From NS-12 sp045403215 (GTDB lineage Bacteria; Nitrospirota; Nitrospiria; Nitrospirales; NS-4): a DNA stretch of 9,859 nt. This document shows positions 1 to 8,711 of the stretch, piece by piece. The notes below the pieces were generated by a model that worked only from the letters and a program-made list of their open reading frames with translations, was not told the origin of the DNA and ran no database searches. The number at the start of each line of letters is the position of its first letter. Within the stretch, counting starts at the first letter, position 1. A program made the translations under genes and the position numbers. Location of the stretch: the NCBI GenBank assembly GCA_045403215.1, contig JAXIOW010000112.1:1-9859 (forward strand), read 5' to 3'.

Positions 1-218
1 AGGAGTGGGGCGACCTCTTTCAAGTGAAATGGGTCGAGCCCAACCGCAAGGGCGAGCAGCCGTTCGTGAAGCTCATCGTGCACTGGGATGACGTGGACTT
101 CAGGAGCGTGCTCTGCAGCGAGGATACCGCATTTCTGAAACAGCTATACCAGAAGTTGCGGGAGCACGGGATCGGAAAAACCCTGGAGGAAGTCGGCAAC
201 CTGCAAGTGGACTTTTAA
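1..218 (+). CDS. Unrecognised protein, 5'-partial
   Basis: The reading frame is open from base 3 to a TAA at 216-218 and gives 71 visible residues. A GTG at 24 could be a start, but there is no Shine-Dalgarno at a proper distance before it. The upstream codons (E-W-G-D-L-F-Q) read as natural protein, so the gene most likely begins outside the window. The visible part is a mixed basic and acidic soluble sequence (VKLIVHWDD, then LKQLYQKLREHGIG) with no membrane segment, and is probably the C-terminal end of a small alpha/beta protein. I do not recognise the family. It converges on the small membrane-protein gene on the other strand, with 7 nt between the two stop codons and no terminator hairpin. 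Confidence 0.6.
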   Translation, partial: EWGDLFQVKWVEPNRKGEQPFVKLIVHWDDVDFRSVLCSEDTAFLKQLYQKLREHGIGKTLEEVGNLQVDF

Positions 219-225
219 CGCCCGG

Positions 226-339
226 TCACTCCTTGGGAGGCTGGGGTGCTTTCTTCTTCTGATGAAACGCATAGGCGATCACGATCCCCAGGACGGCCAC
301 CGCCACTCCAAACACGTTCCAGCCAAATTCTTCAGTCAT
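226..339 (-). CDS. Small single-helix membrane protein, 37 aa
   Basis: An ATG at 339 opens 37 codons. Residues 1-8 are polar, residues about 9-25 are a hydrophobic segment (VFGVAVAVLGIVIAYAF) long enough to cross the membrane once, and the tail is basic and proline-rich (HQKKKAPQPPKE). By the positive-inside rule the tail should be cytoplasmic. Size and layout resemble small accessory subunits such as CcoQ of cbb3 oxidases, but no specific sequence match supports that. The frame stays open upstream to 582, but that part is arginine-rich shadow sequence overlapping the real + gene at 466, so I use the internal ATG. The purine-rich GGGGCGGG just upstream is only a weak ribosome-binding site. 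A possible extended -10 lies about 35 nt upstream. Confidence 0.5.
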   Translation of the reverse strand: MTEEFGWNVFGVAVAVLGIVIAYAFHQKKKAPQPPKE

Positions 340-374
340 AAGCCCGCCCCGCACATCACTTCCTAAGGGATGGA

Positions 375-383
375 AGGATAGCA
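375..383 (-). promoter_or_regulatory. Possible extended -10 for the small membrane protein
   Basis: Read on the minus strand, this is TGC-TATCCT: a TGn extension followed by a hexamer matching TATAAT at four of six positions. It would start transcription near 367-369, giving a leader of about 28 nt before the ATG at 339. There is no recognisable -35 at the usual spacing, so the call rests on the extended -10 alone. It is divergent to the + promoter at 429-458, which uses the same TATCCT hexamer. Confidence 0.3.
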
Positions 384-428
384 CAGGGACCGCCCTCACG
401 CCCATAATTATTTCGGAGGCTCGGAACC

Positions 429-458
429 TTGACAGCCCCTGCGGCCGGTTCCTATCCT
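429..458 (+). promoter_or_regulatory. Sigma70-like promoter of the zinc/HDO/methyltransferase operon
   Basis: A perfect TTGACA -35 lies at 429-434 and a TATCCT -10 (four of six matches) at 453-458, with an 18-nt spacer. A start site 6-8 nt after the -10 would fall at 464-466, on or just before the ATG at 466. No Shine-Dalgarno precedes that ATG, so the message is predicted to be leaderless. The promoter is the only good candidate for all three genes up to 3148. Confidence 0.55.
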
Positions 459-465
459 GTGCCCT

Positions 466-942
466 ATGGCGTTGATCTCGATCGACGGTCGGAAGCACAA
501 ACCGAAGTGCGCGATTTGCGAAGGCGACCCGGTGGAGACGGTGACCACGCCGGATTGGCGCTTGACCCTGTGCCCGGACCACGTGACCAAGTTCGCCGCC
601 CGCCGCCTATCTGACGGGGAGCGGGCCCTGCTGCTTCAGAAAAACCGGCCGGCCGGTGCCGCCTGGCAGCCCGCTGTCTGCACCCTTTGTGTGAACCCCG
701 CGGATCTGATCTTCGCGGAAAAGGAAGGCACTTTCGCGTTCTGCCAGCCGCACTTCATCCGGTACGTCCTCCTGGCGCTGCGCCCGAACGAGCATAGCGT
801 CCTCTCGGGGCGGCTCACCCCCGACCAGTTCCTCACGCGCCTCTCCTCCAAGTACTATTTCGAGGGGATGGTCGAACAGCCCTACTTCGAAGACCTCGAC
901 GACCCGGCCTATTCAATCGCCACGCCCCTGTTGGAGACCTAG
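466..942 (+). CDS. Duplicated CxxC-x17-CxxH zinc-site protein, 158 aa
   Basis: First gene of a three-gene operon. The 158-residue product has two copies of the same putative metal-binding unit: C15xxC18 with C36xxH39, and C72xxC75 with C93xxH96. Spacing inside each copy is identical (17 residues between the pairs) and the copies are exactly 57 residues apart, which shows an internal duplication. Each looks like a CCCH zinc ribbon or treble-clef-like fold. After each unit follows a similar short stretch (RRLSDGERALL, then LALRPNEHSVL). The acidic, aromatic C-terminal tail (about 130-158) has no motif I know. There is no signal peptide or membrane helix, so it is likely cytoplasmic. The start at 466 has no Shine-Dalgarno but sits just downstream of a promoter. 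I do not recognise a named family. A zinc-dependent adaptor or partner of the two following enzymes is an inference from operon position only. Confidence 0.8.
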   Translation: MALISIDGRKHKPKCAICEGDPVETVTTPDWRLTLCPDHVTKFAARRLSDGERALLLQKNRPAGAAWQPAVCTLCVNPADLIFAEKEGTFAFCQPHFIRYVLLALRPNEHSVLSGRLTPDQFLTRLSSKYYFEGMVEQPYFEDLDDPAYSIATPLLET

Positions 943-944
943 CG

Positions 945-1661
945 ATGGAGCGCGCCCCATCCCGCTTTCTGGATGCGCTGGTCCAGGAACTGAAGGACCA
1001 TCCCGTCAACACGAACGCGTTCTTCCAGGCCTTCAAGGACCAGCATCTGAGCCGCGGCGAACTGCAGACGTTCCTTCGCCAGTACCATTTTTTCTGCAAG
1101 CACTTCGTCAAGGTCCTGGAGGGCCTCCTGTACAAGACCCCGGTGGACGCCCTCGAGATGCGCGTGGAGCTGGCCAAGACGCTCCATTCCGAACTGGGCA
1201 ACGGGCGCGCCGAGCAGGCCCATAGCCGGCTGCTGGAACGCTTCGCCGCAGCCGTGGGCCTGAGCCCCGACGCGCTGGATCAGACCGCGCCCATCCCGGA
1301 AGTGACCGCGTATCTGGCCGTGCTGCAGCGCCTGTTCATCGAATCGGACTACCTCACGGCGCTCGGCTCCGAGATGGCGGTCGAGATCACCGCGGCGTCT
1401 GAGTTCCGTTACTTCTACCCAGGGTTGACGAAATACCAGACCTTCTCCGTCCACGACCTGGTGTTCTTCGAGATGCATCTCGAAGCTGAAGAGTGCCACA
1501 GCGCCTGGCTAACCGAGGCTGTGGAGAAGACGGCCCGCACGCCGGCGGACCTTGAGCGCGTGGCGGCAGGCGCGCGGACCACGGCCGACGCCTGGCTGGC
1601 GTTCTGGCAAGGCCTGTACCGCGACGTGTTTGAAAAGGCCCCCGTCGGCGCCCGCCCATGA
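945..1661 (+). CDS. Haem-oxygenase-like diiron oxidase (CADD/PqqC-like fold)
   Basis: The 238-residue, helix-rich protein belongs to the haem-oxygenase-fold superfamily that includes PqqC, TenA, CADD and the diiron oxidases (HDOs). The likely metal ligands are E83 (in SELGNG), H93 (in AEQAH), E143 or E147, and the third-helix set H178-x3-E182-x2-H185. CADD has the equivalent H-x3-D-x2-H. The GLTKY stretch at 160-164 matches a conserved family turn. From memory of chlamydial CADD, residues 25-58 align without gaps, but the sacrificial tyrosine of CADD aligns with F27 here and its amino-donor lysine with F157. Self-sacrificial p-aminobenzoate synthesis is therefore unlikely, while O2 activation at a dinuclear metal centre remains plausible. 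GGAGA at 933-937 lies 7 nt before the ATG. The gene starts 2 nt after its upstream neighbour and overlaps the next by 4 nt, so the three are probably translated together. The substrate is unknown. Confidence 0.82.
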   Translation: MERAPSRFLDALVQELKDHPVNTNAFFQAFKDQHLSRGELQTFLRQYHFFCKHFVKVLEGLLYKTPVDALEMRVELAKTLHSELGNGRAEQAHSRLLERFAAAVGLSPDALDQTAPIPEVTAYLAVLQRLFIESDYLTALGSEMAVEITAASEFRYFYPGLTKYQTFSVHDLVFFEMHLEAEECHSAWLTEAVEKTARTPADLERVAAGARTTADAWLAFWQGLYRDVFEKAPVGARP

Positions 1662-3148
1662 AACCCGTCGCCTCGCCCGCCCAGGATTCGCTCGAGCTGA
1701 CCGACGAGGTCCTCGCGTTGCACGCCTGGCGGATGCCGGACATGGTGCTCTACCAGCACGCCTATGAAGAATGGTGGCTAGCGCCCCTCGAAGACACGGT
1801 GCCTCTGGTCAAGATCAATCGCGCGGGTCTGAACCTCTTGAACGGCATGGACGGCAAAATGACCGTGGGGGCGCTGCTCGAGAAGTTCGGGCACCGGGTG
1901 TGCGGGCCGAACGGGGAGACCGGCCGGCAGTGCCTGGAGCGCTGGCCCGTGCCGAAGTATTCCCTGTGCTATTGCGGGGCCGAGCCGCCGACCGGCGATC
2001 GCGGCGACGCCCGGTGGCATCTCCTCCTGCTGAAGATCCGGGAGGGCTGGCAGGGCGCCTCAGAGTTCGAGGGCGAGACGCACCTCTCCGACTTCCACAC
2101 GCACGAGATCGCCTCCCCGGAGGGCCACTTCGAAACCATCGAGACCACCGTGTCGCACTTGTTCCGGGAGCCCAGCGAGGCGATGGCAGGGCTCACCTAC
2201 GGGCGCCTGCTGGCGAAGCAATTGAAGAAGCTCGGCTGGTGGGACCGGCAGCCCCGGATCATCCTGGAAGTCGGCGGCGGACTCGGCTACGTCGCGCGCG
2301 ACCTGGGTAGCGGGCTCTCGCCCGAGGAACGGCAGGGCGTGCGCTACGTCTTCGTGGACATCACCCGGCCATTCGTGAAATCCCAGCTCGCCATGGGACG
2401 TGAAGGCGGATGGGCCGCGGCCGGCCTCCAGGCCAACGCGGAACAGCTCCCCCTGCGGGACGCCAGCGTCGACCTGGCCGTGGACAATGAGAACCTGGCG
2501 GACATGACGCCGGTGAAGCTGACCAGGCGGGAAGTGGAGGCCGGCAAGGGCGCTTCGCCGCTGCACCAGGAGGCGCTGGATTGGATCCGCCGCGCCAAGC
2601 TCTCGCTGGGCGCGGAGGTCCCTGAGGACTTCATCTTCAATCTGGGGCCCGTCCGTTTCGTGGCGGAGCTCTGGCGGGTTCTGAAGCCAGGCGGCCGCGC
2701 AATCCTGGTGGAGTTCGGCATCGAAGAGGGGTTTTCCGCGCCGGTCAAGTTGCCGGGGCACACGGAGTACGAAGTGCAATACTCGCATCTCCGGCAGGTG
2801 GCCCGGTTTCTGGGATTCCAGGAGAAATTCGGCGCCCTGCCGCTCTTCCTGAACATGCGCCCCGACACGCGGGTGCTGTGCACCGGTGCCGCCTACGCGA
2901 TCCGCCGGTTCTGCGAGGCGGCGGGCAGGCCGTTCGCCATCCGCGCCTACACGGAAGCCGAATTCCGCCACGCGTTGGGGGATATGCTGCCGAAGCTCTC
3001 CGGCCACCACTTCCACGACATCTCCGACCCGGCCTGGTTCGGGCTGGGGGACTTCAAGGTGCTGCTGCTGGAGAAACCCGGTTCGGCGCTTCAGCCTAAA
3101 CCGCAGATCCGCGACGTCAAGGGCTTTCGCTGGGGCGGGATGCGCTGA
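1658..3148 (+). CDS. PqqD-like/SAM methyltransferase fusion, 496 aa
   Basis: Residues about 45-80 (LVKINRAGLNLL, NGMDGKMTV, LLEKFG) have the pattern of PqqD-type domains, which act as peptide-recognition elements in RiPP and PQQ pathways. A four-cysteine stretch follows (C82, C92, C104, C106). Residues about 200-355 form a class I SAM-dependent methyltransferase: motif I EVGGGLG at 204-210, the ribose-binding acidic residue D234 at the end of strand 2 (YVFVDI), AEQLPLRD at 261-268, and WRVLKPGGRAILVEFG at 339-354. The remaining C-terminal part (about 370-496) is probably a substrate lid or a second small domain. No membrane segment is visible. The ATG overlaps the stop of the upstream gene (ATGA) and has no own Shine-Dalgarno, so translational coupling is expected. 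The gene ends 3 nt from the stop of the convergent cyclase gene, without a terminator. The methyltransferase call is firm; the PqqD-like call is by motif appearance, and the methyl acceptor is unknown. Confidence 0.8.
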   Translation: MKPVASPAQDSLELTDEVLALHAWRMPDMVLYQHAYEEWWLAPLEDTVPLVKINRAGLNLLNGMDGKMTVGALLEKFGHRVCGPNGETGRQCLERWPVPKYSLCYCGAEPPTGDRGDARWHLLLLKIREGWQGASEFEGETHLSDFHTHEIASPEGHFETIETTVSHLFREPSEAMAGLTYGRLLAKQLKKLGWWDRQPRIILEVGGGLGYVARDLGSGLSPEERQGVRYVFVDITRPFVKSQLAMGREGGWAAAGLQANAEQLPLRDASVDLAVDNENLADMTPVKLTRREVEAGKGASPLHQEALDWIRRAKLSLGAEVPEDFIFNLGPVRFVAELWRVLKPGGRAILVEFGIEEGFSAPVKLPGHTEYEVQYSHLRQVARFLGFQEKFGALPLFLNMRPDTRVLCTGAAYAIRRFCEAAGRPFAIRAYTEAEFRHALGDMLPKLSGHHFHDISDPAWFGLGDFKVLLLEKPGSALQPKPQIRDVKGFRWGGMR

Positions 3149-3151
3149 CGG

Positions 3152-3934
3152 CTACGGCAGGAACGCAATGATGCGGACCGGGGCGCCGGTGCCGCCCTTG
3201 ATCTTCATCGGCAACGCGATGAGGGTCGCCCCTTTCGGGGGAAGCTTGTCCAGATTGGCGACGTTCTCCAGCCCGTAGAGGTCGGCGCCGTTCAGGACCT
3301 GGTGGACGATGAAGTCCCGCGACGGCCCGTGGTCGATGCTGGGCGTATCGATGCCCACCCCGTCGATCGCGCGCTCCTTGACCAGGAACTCGGCCGCTTC
3401 CTTCGAGAAGCCGGGAAAGTGCAGCGTCTTCGGATCGCCAGGGGTGTCGCTTCCGAGGTACCGCACCTTGTCGGGCCAGTACCGCCCCCAGCCGGTGTAC
3501 ATCAGCACGATCGCCCCGTCTGGGATGCGGCCGTGCCGGGCCTCCCAGGCCCTGAGGTTCTCGACGGTGAGCCGGTAGTCCCGATCCCGGACGACCGCCT
3601 GAGTGACGTCCACCACCACTGCCGGCCCGACCAGGCGCTCGACCGGAATCTCGTCCACTGCGCTCCGGCCCTTGCCGAAATGGATCGGCGCGTCGATGTG
3701 AGTCCCGCCGTGCTCGGAGGTCGCGAAGTTCGCGGAGGCGTACCAGTACCCGCCCGCGGTCATCCCCCAGTCGGTCTTCTCCCATTGGAACGGCTTGTTC
3801 GTGGGCCAGTAGACGGTCCGCTCATCGAACGGGTACGTCAGGTCCACCAGCTTCCGTTCGTCAAGCTGGGCCGCGGCCTGGGCGGCGCAAGCCAAGATCG
3901 TTCCAGCCAGAAGCACGAGGACTTGCCGCATCAT
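3152..3934 (-). CDS. Exported cyclase/kynurenine formamidase-family hydrolase
   Basis: The 260-residue protein carries the family metal motif H75-G-G-T-H79-I-D81-A-P-I-H85, followed by GIDTPSIDHG at 194-203 and a typical C-terminal LENVANL at 222-228. Members of this cyclase fold are Zn or Mn amide or lactone hydrolases such as bacterial kynurenine formamidase, and many have other, uncharacterised substrates. Residues 1-22 are a signal peptide (RQVLVLLAGTILACAAQAA), so the enzyme should act in the periplasm. C16 gives a near-lipobox (ILAC), but leucine at -2 is unusual, so signal peptidase I cleavage near AQA is as likely. The frame is open upstream to 4066, but AAGGAGG at 3942-3948 sits 7 nt before the ATG at 3934 and decides the start. 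It follows the flavoprotein gene by 28 nt on the same strand, probably in one operon. No tryptophan-catabolism partner is nearby, so kynurenine is not implied. Confidence 0.85.
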   Translation of the reverse strand: MMRQVLVLLAGTILACAAQAAAQLDERKLVDLTYPFDERTVYWPTNKPFQWEKTDWGMTAGGYWYASANFATSEHGGTHIDAPIHFGKGRSAVDEIPVERLVGPAVVVDVTQAVVRDRDYRLTVENLRAWEARHGRIPDGAIVLMYTGWGRYWPDKVRYLGSDTPGDPKTLHFPGFSKEAAEFLVKERAIDGVGIDTPSIDHGPSRDFIVHQVLNGADLYGLENVANLDKLPPKGATLIALPMKIKGGTGAPVRIIAFLP

Positions 3935-3941
3935 CACAATT

Positions 3942-3948
3942 CCTCCTT
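3942..3948 (-). promoter_or_regulatory. Ribosome binding site of the cyclase gene
   Basis: The minus strand reads AAGGAGG, a strong Shine-Dalgarno, 7 nt upstream of the ATG at 3934. It selects this ATG over the longer frame beginning at 4066, which would overlap the flavoprotein gene and lose the signal peptide from the N-terminus. A second ATG follows directly at 3931 and a GTG precedes at 3937; both are less well spaced. Confidence 0.75.
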
Positions 3949-3962
3949 GATTGCTGCGAAGG

Positions 3963-5648
3963 TCACGTCGGCGGGAACCGGGTGATCGTGACCGGTGCGT
4001 ACTCCAGCCGGGGCCCGCCGGCGGTGTAGTAACAGAGCGTATGCTTGAGCCAGTTTGCATCGTCACGCTGGGGAAAGTCGGCCCGGTAGTGGGCGCCGCG
4101 CGACTCCTCGCGGGCGAGCGCCCCGGCCACCACGGTTTCGGCCAGCTCCACCAGCGATCCCAGTTCCAGCGCGATGATGAGATCGGTGTTGAAAACCCTG
4201 CCGTGATCGTCCAAGCAGACGCGCGCGGCGCGGGCTTTCAAGGCCCGCACGGCGGCCAGCGCCTCGGTCATCTTGTCCTTCGTGCGGACGAGCCCGAGAT
4301 GGAGGGCCAGTACCTTGCCCAACTCCTCGCGCACCTGCCAGGCCCGCTCCCCTCCTTCATTCTTCATGAGCTTGGCGATCCGCGCCTCTTCCCGCTGGAG
4401 CGCCCCGGCTTCATCCCGCGGTGGGCTCGCGGTCGCCACATACTCGGACGCCCGCAGCCCGGCTCGCCGCCCGAAGACGATGGTCTCCAGCAAGGAGTTC
4501 CCGCCCAGGCGGTTCGCCCCGTGGATGCTGACGCAGGCGCACTCCCCTGCGGCGTAGAGGCCGACGAGGGCGGTCTCGCCCCACGTGTTGGTCTTGATGC
4601 CGCCCATCACGTAGTGGGCCCCCGGCTGCACCGGGATCGGCGATTCGATCGGATCCACGCCGGCGAAGTCCAGCGCGAGCTGGCGGATCTGCGGCAGCCG
4701 CTCCAAAATCCGCTCGCGGCCCAGGTGGCGCAGGTCCAGCAGCACACAGCCGTCCACGCCCCGACCCTCGGCGATCTCCGTGCCCATCGCCAGCGAGACG
4801 GTGGACCGCGTGGCGAGCTCCATCTGTTCCGGCGCGTACTTCTTCATGAACCGCTCGCCCAGCGTGTTCAGGAGGTAGCCGCCTTCGCCGCGCGCGCCCT
4901 CGGTGATCAGAATGCCGGTGTCCTTCAAGGTGGTCGGATGGAACTGGATGAACTCCATGTCCATCAGCGGCGTCCCGGCCCGGTAGGCCATGCTCATGCC
5001 GTCCCCGGTGTTGATGACGGCGTTGGTGCTGGTGAGGTAAATCCGGCTGCAGCCGCCGGTCGCCAGGATGACGGCCTTGGCCCCGATGGCGTGCAGGCCG
5101 CCCTTCAGGAGGTCCCAGGCGATGAGGCCCCGGCAGAGGCCGTCCTCGACGATGAGCGACGTGACGTACCACTCTTCGTAGACGTACACCTGGCGCTTCA
5201 GGAGCTGCTCGTACATGGCGTGCAGGAGCGCATGGCCGGTGCGGTCGGCGGCGTAGCAGGTGCGGGGGAAGCCGGCGCCGCCGAACGGGCGCTGCGCGAT
5301 GCGGCCTTGCTCGTCCCGGCTGAAGATCACCCCCATGCGCTCCAGCGCATGGATGTCGTCCGGGGCCTCGCGGCACATCGCTTCGATGGCGTCCTGATCG
5401 CCGAGCCACAGCCCGCCCTTGGCGGTGTCGAAGGTGTGCTTCTCCCAGGAATCGTTCTCGCCCAAGGCCGCGTTGATGCCGCCCTGCGCGGCGACGGAAT
5501 GGCTGCGGACGGGATGGACCTTCGAGACGATGGCCACGTCGAGGCCCCCAGGACCAACGGGACCGGATAGCGCGGCCACGGCCGCACGCATGCCGGCCAG
5601 ACCAGCCCCGACGATCAGAATGTCATGGACCTTCTCCAGACGCCCCAT
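3963..5648 (-). CDS. sdhA: Succinate dehydrogenase/fumarate reductase flavoprotein subunit
   Basis: The 561-residue protein is the FAD subunit that interconverts succinate and fumarate. The N-terminal dinucleotide fold has GAGLAG at 14-19. H50 in R-S-H-S, before AAQGGINAALG, is at the position of the histidine that binds FAD covalently in SdhA and FrdA. Catalytic residues known from E. coli SdhA are all present: H237 (QFHPTTL), E250 (TEGARGEGG), R281, H345 (HYVMGG) and R380 (GANRLGGNSLL). The C-terminal ESRGAHYRADFPQRDD at 515-530 is also typical, and length is near the usual 560-600. Covalent-FAD histidine and overall pattern argue against L-aspartate oxidase (NadB). The sequence does not tell succinate dehydrogenase from fumarate reductase. 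The iron-sulfur subunit and membrane anchors are not next to it: upstream is divergent gcvP, downstream the exported cyclase. The ATG at 5648 has only a poor Shine-Dalgarno. Confidence 0.93.
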   Translation of the reverse strand: MGRLEKVHDILIVGAGLAGMRAAVAALSGPVGPGGLDVAIVSKVHPVRSHSVAAQGGINAALGENDSWEKHTFDTAKGGLWLGDQDAIEAMCREAPDDIHALERMGVIFSRDEQGRIAQRPFGGAGFPRTCYAADRTGHALLHAMYEQLLKRQVYVYEEWYVTSLIVEDGLCRGLIAWDLLKGGLHAIGAKAVILATGGCSRIYLTSTNAVINTGDGMSMAYRAGTPLMDMEFIQFHPTTLKDTGILITEGARGEGGYLLNTLGERFMKKYAPEQMELATRSTVSLAMGTEIAEGRGVDGCVLLDLRHLGRERILERLPQIRQLALDFAGVDPIESPIPVQPGAHYVMGGIKTNTWGETALVGLYAAGECACVSIHGANRLGGNSLLETIVFGRRAGLRASEYVATASPPRDEAGALQREEARIAKLMKNEGGERAWQVREELGKVLALHLGLVRTKDKMTEALAAVRALKARAARVCLDDHGRVFNTDLIIALELGSLVELAETVVAGALAREESRGAHYRADFPQRDDANWLKHTLCYYTAGGPRLEYAPVTITRFPPT

Positions 5649-5661
5649 AACGCGCGGGTCA

Positions 5662-5691
5662 TCAATACCCTACTGCGCACCCCCTTGGCAA
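5662..5691 (-). promoter_or_regulatory. Possible promoter of the flavoprotein gene
   Basis: On the minus strand TTGCCA (bases 5686-5691) and TATTGA (5662-5667) are separated by 18 nt, placing a start site about 10 nt upstream of the ATG at 5648. The -35 matches consensus well (five of six), the -10 poorly (three of six). Its -35 overlaps that of the divergent gcvP candidate, because TTGGCAA is nearly self-complementary. Confidence 0.3.
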
Positions 5692-5713
5692 ATCACCGCG
5701 ACCATGCTAACCT
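5685..5713 (+). promoter_or_regulatory. Possible promoter of gcvP
   Basis: TTGGCA (5685-5690, five of six to consensus) is followed after 17 nt by TAACCT (5708-5713) with a TGn extension at 5705-5707. The start site would be near 5720, with a leader of about 98 nt. A weaker alternative is TATACG at 5776-5781, with only a poor -35 near 5755 and a short spacer; it would give a leader of about 30 nt. No glycine riboswitch core is recognisable in the leader. Confidence 0.35.
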
Positions 5714-5810
5714 TCCAAGGTGACTATCCTTGCCACGCATCCTGCCTCAACGTGTTGGTCTCGCACGCCTGGTCCTATACGACAACTACACGATGCGTTG
5801 ACCTTGGAGG
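5712..5810 (+). repeat. Inverted repeat that could pair with the gcvP ribosome binding site
   Basis: Bases 5712-5721 (CTTCCAAGGT) can pair with 5801-5810 (ACCTTGGAGG) in ten positions: nine Watson-Crick pairs and one G-U, across a 79-nt loop. The second arm contains all of the GGAGG Shine-Dalgarno. If both arms are in the transcript, the helix would hide the gcvP ribosome binding site. The best-looking promoter has its -10 over the first arm, however, so that arm may not be transcribed; it may instead be a DNA-level site or chance. Confidence 0.35.
5806..5810 (+). promoter_or_regulatory. Ribosome binding site fixing the gcvP TTG start
   Basis: GGAGG lies 7 nt before the TTG at 5818. Another TTG at 5812 is only 1 nt away and cannot be used. 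No ATG or GTG fits between this site and the conserved N-terminus. Confidence 0.7.
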
Positions 5811-5817
5811 CTTGTCG

Positions 5818-8679
<2,862 letters not shown>

Positions 8680-8711
8680 GGAGCCAGACCCCGTCTCCTG
8701 CGTCGCCGCCG

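Noticed and set aside
375..463. CTGTGC/GCACAG inverted repeat between the two divergent promoters as an operator
   Set aside because: Only six bases match across 70 nt, and the flanks do not extend the symmetry. It is within chance for this base composition.
340..582. Longer version of the small minus-strand membrane protein gene
   Set aside because: The extension is arginine-rich, overlaps the start of the + operon gene and crosses its promoter. The internal ATG at 339 is the better start.
3951..5570. 539-codon open frame on the plus strand, opposite the flavoprotein gene
   Set aside because: Low-complexity shadow translation with no recognisable motif, while the minus strand encodes a complete SdhA with all catalytic residues.
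5419..5817. N-terminal extension of the gcvP reading frame
   Set aside because: It overlaps the flavoprotein gene on the other strand and lies outside the family length. The TTG at 5818 with GGAGG at the right distance gives the usual N-terminus.
5649..5817. Glycine riboswitch upstream of gcvP
   Set aside because: I looked for the conserved aptamer core of this class and saw none. Only an inverted repeat around the ribosome binding site is present.
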